DNA from: Acidobacteriaceae bacterium KBS 83 | Lineage (GTDB): Bacteria; Acidobacteriota; Terriglobia; Terriglobales; Acidobacteriaceae | Reading direction: 5' to 3' | DNA length: 64,000 bases | Assembly (NCBI GenBank): GCA_000381585.1 | Contig: KB906738.1 | Span: forward strand, 434,001-498,000 | Shown: positions 29,699 through 39,110 of the stretch, in pieces | How the letters are laid out: every line of letters begins with the position of its first letter | Position numbering within the stretch: position 1 is the first letter of the stretch | Translations under genes and position numbers: made by a program | Notes under the pieces: generated by a model | Told to the model about the DNA's origin: nothing | Databases searched by the model: none | Seen by the model: the letters and a program-made list of their open reading frames with translations, nothing else

Positions 29699-30550
29699 AT
29701 GACAGATACTCCGGTACAACAGGCAGCACAGGTCGAGGAACGCTTGACCCATTTGCCATCGCCAACAGCGTGGCCCATCCTTCTCGCATTTGGCGCCACG
29801 CTGGGCGCGGCCGGTCTGGTGACCAATGTTGGCGTGACCATCCTTGGCTTCATCCTTGTCGTATGCGGATCTATCGGGTGGTTTCGTCAGGTGTTGCCGC
29901 ACGAGCACTTGGAGACCGTGCCAATGCGTGCTCCTCTTGAAAGAATCACAACGACGCGTCGGCGCGTTGAGCACATTGAAGTGAGTGAACAGCATCGGGC
30001 GTACCTGCCTATCGAGACATATCCTGTCATGTCTGGAATCAAAGGCGGCATCGCAGGCGGCATTGCCATGATCCTCCCAGCACTGCTCTATGGGCTTATT
30101 GCACAGCGCAGTATCTGGTATCCGGTGAATCTCCTGGGGGGAGCGGGGGTCGCGCACTGGCGCAATCCCAGTACTGCGGATATCGCCGCGTTTCACTGGG
30201 AGGGCCTGATCGTTGCGACGGTCATTCACGCTACAACTTGCCTGTTGGTCGGTCTGCTCTATGGCGCAATGTTGCCGATGTTGCCTCGACGTCCGGTATT
30301 GCTGGGCGGCATCATTGCGCCTCTTCTGTGGACTGGGCTGCTTCACTCCAGCATGAGCATCATCAACCCTGCGCTCGATGAGCGAATTTCCTGGGGATGG
30401 TTCTTGCTTTCTCAGGTCATGTTCGGAATTGTTGCAGGATTAGTAGTCGCGCGTGAGGAACGTATCCGCACTGTTCAGTCTCTCCCTTTTCTCGCCCGCC
30501 TCGGAATCGAAGCTCCTGGATATATGTCGAACCACGAGGAGGAGCGATGA
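29699..30550 (+). CDS. polytopic membrane protein of the oxidase operon
   Basis: 283 residues from the ATG at 29699. The first 60 residues (SPTAWPILLAFGATLGAAGL; TILGFILVVCGSIGWFRQVLPHEH) give two helices, a layout similar to small oxidase subunit IV proteins. The remainder has about five more helices (GGIAGGIAMILPALLYGL; GLIVATVIHATTCLLVGLLYG; LGGIIAPLLWTGLLH; WFLLSQVMFGIVAGLVVA). I have seen such proteins in similar cox-bc clusters but know no assigned function. Position between coxC and the cytochrome c gene suggests a structural or assembly role. Its stop overlaps the next ATG. Confidence 0.8.
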   Translation: MTDTPVQQAAQVEERLTHLPSPTAWPILLAFGATLGAAGLVTNVGVTILGFILVVCGSIGWFRQVLPHEHLETVPMRAPLERITTTRRRVEHIEVSEQHRAYLPIETYPVMSGIKGGIAGGIAMILPALLYGLIAQRSIWYPVNLLGGAGVAHWRNPSTADIAAFHWEGLIVATVIHATTCLLVGLLYGAMLPMLPRRPVLLGGIIAPLLWTGLLHSSMSIINPALDERISWGWFLLSQVMFGIVAGLVVAREERIRTVQSLPFLARLGIEAPGYMSNHEEER

Positions 30551-31245
30551 TGCCGCCGCCCATCCTCGTCTCGGCCGCCTGCGTGTTCATCCTTCTGTTA
30601 TCCGGATGCAACGATGCGCCCGGTTATCCGAAGACGAGCGCAGAAGTATTGCGACCGCAAGATCAACTTAGCTTCGACATTTTATACAGACAAAATTGTT
30701 CAGCTTGTCATGGAGCAGACGGGCAGAACGGTGCCGCAATCGATCTTGGCAACCCTGAATATCAAGCATTGGTGGATGACCGATCATTGAGGAAGTGGAT
30801 CAGTGGTGGCATGCCGGGCACGCAAATGCCCGCTTTCGCAATTTCCATGGGCGGCACGCTAACTGACAGCCAAATCGATGCAATCGTGCTGGGCATGCGC
30901 AACACTTGGTCTCAGCGAGCGGTTCTCGGCGGCCGGAACGCTCCCCCCTATGCGCAGGACCAAAAAGGTGACGCCCTCCGCGGCAAAGAGCAATACAACA
31001 CCGATTGCGCATCGTGTCATCGGGCTTCGAAGCAACAAGTCACGAGCCCAGATTATCTGGCTCTCGTCAGCGACCAGGCGCTCCGCAGCATCATCATTGC
31101 CGGCCGGCCGGACATCGGCCACCCAGACTGGCGTGGTGATAAGCCGGGCTCTCCGCTTAGTGCACAAGATGTGACCGACATCGTCGCGTATTTAGGGAGT
31201 TCGCGCAGCGCGACTCCCGGACAACCGTATCGACGAGATCGATGA
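30547..31245 (+). CDS. dihaem cytochrome c lipoprotein
   Basis: 232 residues. A lipoprotein signal ends in the lipobox LLLSGC, so the protein is membrane-tethered in the periplasm. Two CxxCH haem sites are present: CSACH (about residue 56) and CASCH (about residue 156). Each is followed by a c-type fold, with Met-ligand candidates around MPGTQMPAF and the later GHPDWRGDKPGSPL region. It probably carries electrons from the Rieske/cytochrome b proteins to CoxB. It overlaps the preceding gene by four bases and is followed by Rieske nine bases on. Confidence 0.92.
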   Translation: MMPPPILVSAACVFILLLSGCNDAPGYPKTSAEVLRPQDQLSFDILYRQNCSACHGADGQNGAAIDLGNPEYQALVDDRSLRKWISGGMPGTQMPAFAISMGGTLTDSQIDAIVLGMRNTWSQRAVLGGRNAPPYAQDQKGDALRGKEQYNTDCASCHRASKQQVTSPDYLALVSDQALRSIIIAGRPDIGHPDWRGDKPGSPLSAQDVTDIVAYLGSSRSATPGQPYRRDR

Positions 31246-31254
31246 GGTGAGAAC

Positions 31255-31845
31255 GTGAGTTATGACGTCGTAATGAAGAATGAACAGCAGGAGGGTGAGA
31301 AGCTAACTGTCTCACGCCGCTGGCTACTACTGTATGCCGGTGTTGCCTTCAACGGCCTGGTAGGCCTCGCGTTGGCTACACCCGTAATTCGCTACCTGCT
31401 TTCGCCGGTCAAACGCGATGCTGCCTACAAGTCTTGGATTACGTTGGGACCGGTTGCAGATTTCCCGCTGGGCGAAACGCGCCTTGCAACCTTCATTAAC
31501 CCATTCCGCAAGCCATGGGACGGCGAAACGGCAGGCGTCACCTGCTACGTGCGCCGAATTGCCGCGGCGCAATTTCAAGTCTTCGCCGTAAATTGCGCTC
31601 ATCTGGGCTGTCCCGTTCGCTGGTTTCCGCAGTCGCAGCTATTCATGTGTCCCTGCCACGGAGGTGCCTATTATGCGGACGGCGCACGCGCCTCCGGCCC
31701 TCCGGAACGCGGTCTCTTTACTTATGACTACAAAATATCTGATGGACAGTTACAGATTCACGCCGGTCAGATGCCGACTCTCTCCAATACCGCCAAACTC
31801 GTCACAATCGGCAACGTTAAAGGAAAGTCCCAATGCACCGGATAA
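31255..31845 (+). CDS. Rieske iron-sulfur protein of a bc-type complex
   Basis: 196 residues from a GTG. An N-terminal SRRWLLLYAGVAFNGLVG gives a twin-arginine-like motif and a single membrane anchor; Rieske proteins are often Tat-exported. The cluster ligands are in CAHLGC and CPCHGG (two Cys and two His), with the disulfide Cys pair. It transfers electrons from quinol at cytochrome b to cytochrome c. It overlaps the cytochrome b gene by 13 bases, a tight coupling that fits stoichiometric assembly. Confidence 0.95.
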   Translation: MSYDVVMKNEQQEGEKLTVSRRWLLLYAGVAFNGLVGLALATPVIRYLLSPVKRDAAYKSWITLGPVADFPLGETRLATFINPFRKPWDGETAGVTCYVRRIAAAQFQVFAVNCAHLGCPVRWFPQSQLFMCPCHGGAYYADGARASGPPERGLFTYDYKISDGQLQIHAGQMPTLSNTAKLVTIGNVKGKSQCTG

Positions 31846-33320
31846 AGGAAATCTACAAATGGCTCGAAGCACGCCTTCAGCTTGAGGGCCCGCTGAAGGA
31901 TGCTGCGCTGCATCCGGTTCCACGGAACACCGCCAGCTGGTGGTACGTGTTCGGCAGCGCGGCATTCACCCTGCTCTTTCTTCAGATTGTCACCGGCATC
32001 CTGCTTGCCCTTGTGTACGTGCCATCAGCCGGCGAGGCCTGGAGCAGCCTCAACGTTCTCAATCACCAGCTTGAGCTTGGGTGGTTCTTGCGCGCCATGC
32101 ACGGCTGGGGATCAAACTTCATGGTCGCGGTCGTGCTCGTGCACATGGCGCAAGTCTTCATGTTTGGCTCCTACAAGTATCCACGCGAGCTAACGTGGGT
32201 TCTTGGCGTCTTTCTCCTGCTCATGACGCTAGGCATGGCTTTCACGGGTCAAGTATTGCGCTTCGACCAGGACGCTTACTGGGGTCTCGGCATTGGAGCT
32301 TCGATTACCAGCCGGATCCCAATCGTTGGGGGCAGCCTGGTACACCTGCTTCTGGGCGGTCCTATTATCGCTGGCGCTACGCTATCCCGCTTCTTTGCTT
32401 TGCACGTTTTTGTCGTTCCAGGATCAATGCTCCTTTTCGCCAGCCTGCACGTCTGGATGGTCCTTAAGCTCGGCATCAATGAGTGGCCCATGCCTGGGCG
32501 TATTGTCCGCCGGTCGACCTACCTCCAGGAATACCACGATCTCACGCACAAAGAGGGTGCCCCCTTTGTACCTGTCGCTTTCTGGAAGGATGTCATCTTT
32601 TCAGGTGCAGTCATCGCCGCAGTGGCCGTCTGCGCTTTCGTCTTCGGTCCTTACGGACCGAGCGGGCAGCCTGATCCTAACATTGTTCAGACAGTTCCAA
32701 AGCCGGATTTCTTCTTTCTCTGGATCTACGCGGCGTTAGCGTATCTGCCTCCGTCAATGGAAACTCCCTTCATTCTGATTGCTCCGGTTATCGGTATTGC
32801 GATTCTCCTTGGTCTCCCGTTCTATGCCTCAGAGGGAGAAAAGAGTTGGTATCGCCGCCCGGTCGCAGTGATTGTGCTGTGCACAGTCGCCATTTCCTGG
32901 GGAGTCTTAACTCATCTGGCGACTTTTACACCTTGGAGCCCTCACATGAATGCATGGAGCGGTGATCCCGTACCTCCACGATATCTTCACGATGCCACAC
33001 CGCTCGTGCGTCAAGGTGCGGTTGTCTTCCAATCGAAGCAATGTCGCAACTGCCACGCGGTCGGCGGAGTCGGAGGTCAACGCGGTCCTACGCTCGATTC
33101 AATTGCCACCCGCATGACAGAAGATCAGATGATTCGCCAGGTTTTGCAGGGTGGCGGAAACATGCCGGCCTATGGCAAAAACCTCCCACCACCAGAAGTG
33201 ACGGCTCTTGTTACCTTCCTCGAGACTTTGCATCCGCCGAATGAGCCTCCGGCGGTAGATGGTTCCCAAAAAGAGGTTCAGACTTCACAAATCGTTGCGA
33301 GTTCTGGCTCGAAGAAGTAA
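31833..33320 (+). CDS. cytochrome b fused to a C-terminal cytochrome c domain
   Basis: 495 residues. The N-terminal half has the four-helix b-haem bundle with paired His ligands (RAMHGWGSNFMVAVVLVHM; FFALHVFVVPGSMLLFASLHVWMV). A subunit-IV-like part follows with PDFFFLWIYAALAYLPPS where PEWY is usual at the quinol site. Three more helices precede a periplasmic cytochrome c domain with CRNCH (about residue 406) and MPAYGKNLPP supplying the Met. It oxidises quinol together with the Rieske protein. The b-c fusion gives a built-in electron exit, which together with the dihaem cytochrome and CoxB-c suggests a bc-caa3 supercomplex. Confidence 0.94.
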   Translation: MHRIKEIYKWLEARLQLEGPLKDAALHPVPRNTASWWYVFGSAAFTLLFLQIVTGILLALVYVPSAGEAWSSLNVLNHQLELGWFLRAMHGWGSNFMVAVVLVHMAQVFMFGSYKYPRELTWVLGVFLLLMTLGMAFTGQVLRFDQDAYWGLGIGASITSRIPIVGGSLVHLLLGGPIIAGATLSRFFALHVFVVPGSMLLFASLHVWMVLKLGINEWPMPGRIVRRSTYLQEYHDLTHKEGAPFVPVAFWKDVIFSGAVIAAVAVCAFVFGPYGPSGQPDPNIVQTVPKPDFFFLWIYAALAYLPPSMETPFILIAPVIGIAILLGLPFYASEGEKSWYRRPVAVIVLCTVAISWGVLTHLATFTPWSPHMNAWSGDPVPPRYLHDATPLVRQGAVVFQSKQCRNCHAVGGVGGQRGPTLDSIATRMTEDQMIRQVLQGGGNMPAYGKNLPPPEVTALVTFLETLHPPNEPPAVDGSQKEVQTSQIVASSGSKK

Positions 33321-33324
33321 ACCA

Positions 33325-34212
33325 ATGCAGGAATCAGCGTCCGCACTCGTCACGAATTGGGATATCCCAACCGTTGTCACCTGCGCTCTCATGCTGGTAG
33401 GCGTGATCTATACAGCCGGTTGGATCGAGATTCGCCGAACGCGCCCAAGCCAATTTCCGCCGTGGCGACTTATGGCGTTTCTAACTGGTCTCACCGCCAT
33501 TTTTGTCGCCGTGGCTTCACCCCTGGATACCTTCAGCGAATCGCTGCTCTTCATGCACATGGCGCAGCATTTTGTGCTCATGTCCATTGCACCGCCGCTC
33601 CTGGTCCTCGGCTCGCCGGTCGTGCCCATGCTTCGCGGACTTCCGCGTTGGACCATACCCACACTTTTGCGGCCACTCTTGCGCTTACCCATCATCCATA
33701 GCGCCAGCGGGTTTCTGGTTCGTCCCCTGGTAGCGTGGATCGCAATGAATGCGGCGTACCTTGCCTGGCATATTCCCCCAGCGTATGAGTTCGCCCTTAG
33801 CTCTGAACACTGGCACAACGTTGAGCACGCCTGTTTCTTGTTCACAAGCATGTTGTTCTGGTGGCCGATCCTCGAACCTTGGCCTTTTCGAAGACGGGGT
33901 TCACGTTGGATGATCCTGCTCTACTTATTGCTCGCCGACATCGTGAATACTGGGCTGTCGGCATTCCTGTGTTTTTCGGGACGTCTCCTGTATCCGAGTT
34001 ATGGAGAAATCCCACGCCCCTTCGGGCTCAGTGCCCTCAACGATCAAGTCGCCGCCGGCGCGCTGATGTGGGTCTTGGGATCGATAGTGTTTTTGCTGCC
34101 GGTCATTGCAATCACTATGCAGATCTTTTCAGTGAAAGGCGCTCAGCGCCTCGAATCCGCCAAAACCAGAACTGCACGCGGATATCGCATGCAGTTGAGC
34201 GGAACCGAATGA
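33325..34212 (+). CDS. ctaG: caa3-type oxidase assembly factor CtaG-like
   Basis: 295 residues from the ATG at 33325, four bases after the cytochrome b stop; the longer frame merely overlaps that gene. Seven or so helices carry the caa3_CtaG (DUF1404-like) signatures: SPLDTFSESLLFMHMAQHFVLM, PPLLVLGSPVVPMLRGLPR, AYLAWHIPPAYEFAL, WHNVEHACFLFTSMLFWWP. His-rich helix ends may bind copper. The family is needed for maturation of caa3 oxidase, probably copper insertion into subunit I, and is unrelated to Cox11-type CtaG. ATGA-type overlap with the next frame fits the operon. Confidence 0.92.
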   Translation: MQESASALVTNWDIPTVVTCALMLVGVIYTAGWIEIRRTRPSQFPPWRLMAFLTGLTAIFVAVASPLDTFSESLLFMHMAQHFVLMSIAPPLLVLGSPVVPMLRGLPRWTIPTLLRPLLRLPIIHSASGFLVRPLVAWIAMNAAYLAWHIPPAYEFALSSEHWHNVEHACFLFTSMLFWWPILEPWPFRRRGSRWMILLYLLLADIVNTGLSAFLCFSGRLLYPSYGEIPRPFGLSALNDQVAAGALMWVLGSIVFLLPVIAITMQIFSVKGAQRLESAKTRTARGYRMQLSGTE

Positions 34213-34226
34213 GAGGTCCAGAGACG

Positions 34227-35156
34227 ATGGCTACGGAGCCGACAATCACGGTCTTAGCAGGAACCGAGAGTACGCAGCTTCGCTGCCTCGTACGCTCGAA
34301 AGTCCTGACCTCCTATTGGATGCTTACGAAACCTGAAATAAGCTTCCTCATCACCATAACTGTACTGGTCGGCTTCTGCATGGCGCTGCCGATATCGTCT
34401 CTAGGCTTTCCGTTCGCTCGTCTGATTAACACGCTAGTCGGTACTTTGCTAGTAGCGAGTGGTTCGAGCGCGCTCAACCAGTTCCTTGAGCGACACTTCG
34501 ACGCACAGATGCGTCGAACCGCGCGAAGACCCTTGGCCGCAGGCACCGTAGAACCCTTCAGAGCCCTCTCTTTTGGAATCCTCCTATCATGCGGAGGTGC
34601 CATCTATCTGGCGTGCGCCGTGAACTGCTTGGCTAGCCTGCTCGCCATCCTCACATTACTTAGTTACCTATTCCTTTACACACCGCTCAAGCGGAAGACT
34701 GCCCTATGTACTCTTGTTGGAGCTTTTCCCGGGGCCGTGCCGCCACTGATCGGATGGTCTGCGGCATCGGGGAGCGTAAGGGTGGGTGCTTGGATCCTTT
34801 ACGCAATGCTTTTTCTTTGGCAATTTCCACACTTTATGGCCATCGCATGGATGTATCGCGAGGACTACGATCGAGCGGGCTACCTTGTACTTCCGAAAGA
34901 AAAGAGAGGCCGCTTGGTTGTGTGGCAAAGCGTGCTGCCATCTCTCGCTTTGATTCCCCTCAGCCTGGTCCCTACTCTAGTGGGCTATGCTGGGTATCTT
35001 TATTGTGCGGGAGCATTGTTGCTCAGCGTGGCATTTTCCTATCAGGCGATGAAATTGGCTTTTCACCGCTCGAACGCGGTTGCACGACGATTATTGCTTG
35101 TTTCGATCATTTACCTGCCAGCAGCATTTCTTCTAATGCTGTTCGATAAGAGGTGA
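34227..35156 (+). CDS. ctaB: protohaem IX farnesyltransferase (haem O synthase)
   Basis: 309 residues from the ATG at 34227 (GAGAGG ten bases upstream); an ATG at 34209 overlapping the ctaG stop is the alternative. UbiA-fold prenyltransferase: seven to nine helices with the first Asp-rich motif region (NQFLERHFDAQMRRTARRP), YTPLKRKTALCTLVGAFPGAVPPLIGW, and the second acidic motif (FLWQFPHFMAIAWMYREDYDRAG). It adds a farnesyl chain to haem B for the haem A/O of the oxidase. It is the last gene of the respiratory operon. No ctaA is visible here. Confidence 0.95.
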   Translation: MATEPTITVLAGTESTQLRCLVRSKVLTSYWMLTKPEISFLITITVLVGFCMALPISSLGFPFARLINTLVGTLLVASGSSALNQFLERHFDAQMRRTARRPLAAGTVEPFRALSFGILLSCGGAIYLACAVNCLASLLAILTLLSYLFLYTPLKRKTALCTLVGAFPGAVPPLIGWSAASGSVRVGAWILYAMLFLWQFPHFMAIAWMYREDYDRAGYLVLPKEKRGRLVVWQSVLPSLALIPLSLVPTLVGYAGYLYCAGALLLSVAFSYQAMKLAFHRSNAVARRLLLVSIIYLPAAFLLMLFDKR

Positions 35157-35973
35157 AGCGGATCTCAAATCCATTGTAAATGTGAGCTGAGGTCCGTCTC
35201 GATATAGTGTTGTGGATGGATTTTCTCGTATGGTTTTTGGTATCCAGTTGCTTTTACCTGGCGCTGATCTTCAGGTTATTAGATGGCTGTCAGGACAGCA
35301 GCAAGTCTCAGGCGGAAGCCCGTCGGTTTGATTGACCAGATCATTGCGATGCCCTCCAGGACATGGAGCAGACAACGCTCCGGATAGGAATCGCCCCCCA
35401 AGGCATCGTAGCCAGATCAAAGGCACATGTCGTCACGGCGGGACACAGACGCTTACCATCGACATATTAGGATGGGTTTCATCGGTGCTCCGCCGTCAAT
35501 TCCGGAGTCCCTGCGAGGATTTTAGAGAGCGCCGTCTCCTCTATAGTACGTGTGAGCAATTGACAAAGGATTGCGCTATCGCTTCGCGATCGACTCTGGC
35601 GTAACGAGTCGCAGCGGTTTCATTTAATCGGAGTTGGATTAAGCAACTTGTCCGAAGCCAAGCAGCCCAATGCCCCGCACTTCGATTGACGATCAGGCAA
35701 CACAGGCGGGCCTTGGTTTACTTACCTTGCCCAGCGCTCGCGGTGGTCTGCTGGTTGCCGACAATTGGGATGTTCATGGGTCCGCTTCTGGTCAGTCCCT
35801 GCAGTTGGAGCCCCGCCCGACCCTCGCCCATTGACTGTCGGAAACGCCTGCCAGTTGCGCGGAAGAACGAGGTCGTTACGAAACTCAGATCAAGAGAGAG
35901 TAAAGGGAGAGACTCAATTGCTCTCGATGACGCACTCGGGATTTAAAATTGTGCGCCTCGTGGCTGCTTTCTA
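35157..35973. other. intergenic region between ctaB and the transposase remnant
   Basis: About 820 bases with little coding potential. A 39-codon frame at 35216-35335 is listed separately. The rest holds no motif, RNA gene or repeat that I can identify and is probably disturbed by the neighbouring IS insertion. Confidence 0.4.
35216..35335 (+). CDS. possible single-helix small membrane protein (39 aa)
   Basis: ATG to TGA gives 39 residues starting MDFLVWFLVSSCFYLALIF. It is one hydrophobic helix, then a short polar tail (RLLDGCQDSSKSQAE). The layout is reminiscent of the tiny proteins found just before kdp potassium-transporter genes, but no kdp gene follows. No clear ribosome site precedes it. 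It may be a remnant of a kdp-type locus cut by the IS element, or a chance ORF. Confidence 0.25.
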   Translation: MDFLVWFLVSSCFYLALIFRLLDGCQDSSKSQAEARRFD

Positions 35974-36528
35974 TCACACGCGATGAAGCGCTTCCGTTAG
36001 CTTGACCGTGCCGAGCACGTTTGTGATGCGTTTCATGTTATATGCCCTCGTCGCGAGGCCAATTTCGACCTTTGCACCGGACAACCCGCGCATCAGCATA
36101 CGAGGATGTCCGAAGATACGGTATTTCATCGTAGCAAACGGATGCTCGACCGTGGATCGGCGTAGCCTCATCGCTTGTGGGGCCACTCTCTTTTGCATCC
36201 GATTCAGCGCCTCTTCATACAGGTGCCGGGCCAAGCCACGTCTCGGAGCCTGTGTGCAGCTTGGTTTCAACGAACAGGCGCCACAGTCTCCAACCGAAGC
36301 CTTATACATGGTGTAACGATCTTTGTGATTGGTGCCCTTGCGCAGCAGCCTCTTGTTGCCAGGGCAGACATACGTATCGCTATCAGGTTCGTAGCGGAAG
36401 TTCTCGCGCCCGAACAGTTTGCCATCGCCCCGATTATTGACAGTGCGCATGACGGGAGCATGCGGGATCATGCCTGAGTACTTCGGTATTGCCGAGACAG
36501 TCTGGGACTGAATCAGAGTCCCAGACAT
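35974..36528 (-). pseudogene. truncated IS1182-family transposase (C-terminal part)
   Basis: 184 residues matching the C-terminal third of IS1182-type DDE transposases. They show GKLFGRENFRYEPDSDTYVCPG, a Cys cluster (CGACSLKPSCTQ), and the terminal TVEHPFATMKYRIFGHPRMLMRGL with ALATRAYN-like helices. The catalytic core upstream is missing; reading back past 36528 the frame meets a stop after about 14 codons. The copy is therefore dead. A perfect 10-base stem-loop lies exactly at the truncated end. It separates the respiratory operon from the TCA genes. Confidence 0.85.
36500..36526. repeat. perfect 10-base inverted repeat at the transposase break
   Basis: GTCTGGGACT, a seven-base spacer, then AGTCCCAGAC form a perfect stem. 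It coincides with the N-terminal edge of the surviving transposase frame, where the protein no longer resembles IS1182. It may be a rearrangement scar, an IS end or a structured element brought in with another sequence. Confidence 0.6.
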
Positions 36529-36614
36529 TTTGAACAGGTGCTTGCCGCGATTCGCCGCGCTGGTTGCCTACGCGCGTCGGATGCTGCGGTTATCTATGGA
36601 CGGTGAAGCGACTT

Positions 36615-36761
36615 CTACGAAATTTCGAGTTTGAGCCTGCCCTCCGCGACGGCTTTGAGTAGCGCCAAGAGCGGCTGCGGCGCAAGCTGAAGACTTCCTT
36701 CGAGATTGAAGCCAAACTTGTTGGTCTCAGATTTCGTGAGTTCCAAGATGACCACATTCAT
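36615..36761 (-). CDS. small hypothetical protein (48 aa)
   Basis: ATG at 36761 to TAG at 36615 gives 48 residues: MNVVILELTKSETN, FGFNLEGSLQL, APQPLLALLKAVAEG, RLKLEIS. It begins 12 bases after the fumC stop in the same direction, so it could be the last gene of the sdh-fum run. Composition is protein-like (alternating beta then an amphipathic helix), with no membrane segment. The ribosome site is weak. It is not recognised; it might instead be part of the IS-damaged area. Confidence 0.3.
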   Translation of the reverse strand: MNVVILELTKSETNKFGFNLEGSLQLAPQPLLALLKAVAEGRLKLEIS

Positions 36762-36773
36762 TCCAGAGCTCGG

Positions 36774-38204
36774 TCACCGTTCACCTCCAAGCGGATGAGT
36801 CATATCCTGCGGACGTACCCATGAATCAAACTGCTCGCCTGTGACGAAACCGAGTTTCAGAGCTGCATCGCGTAGACTGAGGTCTTCGTGGTATGCGGTG
36901 AGTGAGATCTTCGCCGCCTTCTCGTATCCAATGTATGGGTTGAGGGCCGTAACCAGCATCAGTGAATTTTCCAGATGCTCCTTGATGCGCTTTTTGTTCG
37001 GCTCGATCCCCACGGCGCAGCGCTCGCAGAATGAACGGGACGCATCGGCCAGCAGTTCAATCGACGTCAATAAGTTGTGCAGGATTACCGGCTTGTATAC
37101 ATTCAGTTGGAAGTTACCCTGCGAACCTGCAAACGCCACGGCGTGGTCGTTGCCAAACACCTGGACCGCCACCATCGTGAGTGCCTCGCACTGAGTGGGA
37201 TTGATCTTTCCCGGCATGATGGAAGAGCCGGGCTCGTTTTCGGGAATCTTGATTTCTCCGAAGCCGCTGCGTGGACCGCAGGCGTACCAACGGACATCGT
37301 TTGCGATCTTCATCAACGCCCCCGCAAGAGTGCGAATCGTTCCGCTCACGCCGACCATACCGTCATGTGCCGAGAGGGCCGCAAATTTGTTGGGAGCTGA
37401 TACGAACCGCTGACCGGTTTCTTCCGCGATCCATTGGGCGGCTGTCTCACCAAAGCGAGCGTCGGCATTGAGTCCTGTACCAACTGCCGTGCCACCGATT
37501 GCCAGAGAGTAAATGCCAGGGAGAGCTTGGCGAATGCTATCAACGGCCTCGTCGAGTTGTGCCACCCAGCCTGAGATCACTTGCCCAAGTGTTAGCGGTG
37601 TCGCGTCCTGAAGGTGCGTCCGCCCTATCATGACCACATCGCCGTACTCCTGCGATTTCCCGTCGAGGACCTTTCGCAAGTCGCGCACAGAGGGTAACAA
37701 CTTGTGCTCGATTGTCTCCACGGTCGCAATGTGCATTGCGGTAGGAAAAGTGTCATTCGATGATTGACTATGATTCACATCGTCGTTGGGATGAATTGGT
37801 TTTTTGGACCCGACTAGGCCGCCCGCAAGCTGAATCGCACGATTCGCGATCACTTCATTGGCATTCATGTTGGTCTGCGTGCCGGAACCGGTCTGGAATA
37901 CGACCAGAGGAAACTCGTCATCCCATCGGCCATCAATCACTTCCTCTGCAGCGCGGACAATCAGATCGACTTTGTCCCTCGAAAGCTGGCCGAGTTGCCC
38001 ATTGGCCAAAGCTGCACACTTCTTCAAGATTCCGAGAGCTCGAATGACTGGCCGGCCCCAGCGAAAACGCTCGACCCCAATCGGAAAGTTCAGGTGAGAG
38101 CGCTGGGTTTGTGCACCCCATAAGTGCTCGGCTGGAACCTGGACGTCTCCTAAGGCGTCCTGCTCGAAACGATATGCATGAGGTACCACTTCTTGGATCG
38201 CCAT
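36774..38204 (-). CDS. fumC: class II fumarate hydratase
   Basis: 476 residues. All fumarase/aspartase superfamily motifs are present: [40 protein letters not shown] (substrate site), [15 protein letters not shown] (with catalytic-region His), and the flexible loop [17 protein letters not shown]. It hydrates fumarate to L-malate in the cytoplasm with no iron-sulfur cluster. It lies nine bases downstream of sdhB in the same direction, placing succinate to fumarate to malate in one operon. Length and motif order are normal. Confidence 0.97.
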   Translation of the reverse strand: MAIQEVVPHAYRFEQDALGDVQVPAEHLWGAQTQRSHLNFPIGVERFRWGRPVIRALGILKKCAALANGQLGQLSRDKVDLIVRAAEEVIDGRWDDEFPLVVFQTGSGTQTNMNANEVIANRAIQLAGGLVGSKKPIHPNDDVNHSQSSNDTFPTAMHIATVETIEHKLLPSVRDLRKVLDGKSQEYGDVVMIGRTHLQDATPLTLGQVISGWVAQLDEAVDSIRQALPGIYSLAIGGTAVGTGLNADARFGETAAQWIAEETGQRFVSAPNKFAALSAHDGMVGVSGTIRTLAGALMKIANDVRWYACGPRSGFGEIKIPENEPGSSIMPGKINPTQCEALTMVAVQVFGNDHAVAFAGSQGNFQLNVYKPVILHNLLTSIELLADASRSFCERCAVGIEPNKKRIKEHLENSLMLVTALNPYIGYEKAAKISLTAYHEDLSLRDAALKLGFVTGEQFDSWVRPQDMTHPLGGER

Positions 38205-38213
38205 GTAAGAACC

Positions 38214-39110
38214 TCACCGGCGCGTCGCAGCGGGCTCTGGGGACTCCGCTTCAACATGCGCCTGATCCTCTTCGTGTATGCGAACTTCTTCATGAAATTG
38301 CTCGTGAGAGTCCTCCGCAGATGGCAGTTGCACAAGACTGGGTATAACAAGTGGCTCTCGATGCCAGTGCCAGGCGGCTCGCATCAGATCGCGGTTCATC
38401 TTCCCGATGAATTCCAGAGGTATCCGTTTGGGACAAACGGCTTCACATTCCCCATGGTTCGTACAGCTTCCAAATAGTTCGTTTCTCATCTCGGCCACCA
38501 TGCTCAGCGTTCTCTGGTCGCGCTGCGGTTGACCTTGCGGAAGCGAGTTCAAGTGAGTTATTTTGGCCGAAGTAAAAAGCATGGCAGATGCATTGGGGCA
38601 GGCCGCAACGCAGGCTCCACAACCAATACATGCGGCTGCGTCGAAGGCAGTGTCTGCATCCTCTTTTGGAACCAGGATTGCATTGGCGGCAGGGGCGGTT
38701 CCGGTCGGTGCGCTGATGAAACCTCCAGCCTGAATGATTCGGTCAAATGCTGACCGGTTCACGATTAGATCGCGAATGACGGGGAAGGCCCGGGCCCGCC
38801 ACGGTTCGAGCGTCAGCGCATCGCCATTTTTGAAGAAGCGCATCGCAAGTTGGCACACTGTTGTCCCCCGCTGGCCGCCATGAGCCACGCCGTTGATCAG
38901 AAAACCGCACGAGCCGCAGATTCCCTCGCGACAATCGTGCTCGAATGCGACAGGAGGTTCTTGCCGACTAATCAGATCTTCGTTGAGGGCATCCAGCATT
39001 TCTAGGAACGACATGTCTGGAGTCACGTTCTTTACCTGATAGCTGACAAATCTGCCTGGTTCGTCTGCGCTGTGCTGCCGCCAAACTTTGAGCGTGAAAG
39101 TCATGGTCAC
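38214..39110 (-). CDS. sdhB: succinate dehydrogenase / fumarate reductase iron-sulfur subunit
   Basis: 298 residues from the GTG at 39110. GGAG lies six bases upstream and the GTG overlaps the sdhA stop by four bases, a coupled start; an ATG six bases later is the alternative. A plant-type [2Fe-2S] site is seen in [10 protein letters not shown], and [4Fe-4S]/[3Fe-4S] sites in [12 protein letters not shown] and [13 protein letters not shown] charged tail rich in Glu/His extends past the usual end by about 30 residues. It carries electrons from SdhA flavin to quinone. The B-type sdhC-A-B order matches Bacillus- and epsilon-type enzymes. Confidence 0.96.
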   Translation of the reverse strand: MTMTFTLKVWRQHSADEPGRFVSYQVKNVTPDMSFLEMLDALNEDLISRQEPPVAFEHDCREGICGSCGFLINGVAHGGQRGTTVCQLAMRFFKNGDALTLEPWRARAFPVIRDLIVNRSAFDRIIQAGGFISAPTGTAPAANAILVPKEDADTAFDAAACIGCGACVAACPNASAMLFTSAKITHLNSLPQGQPQRDQRTLSMVAEMRNELFGSCTNHGECEAVCPKRIPLEFIGKMNRDLMRAAWHWHREPLVIPSLVQLPSAEDSHEQFHEEVRIHEEDQAHVEAESPEPAATRR

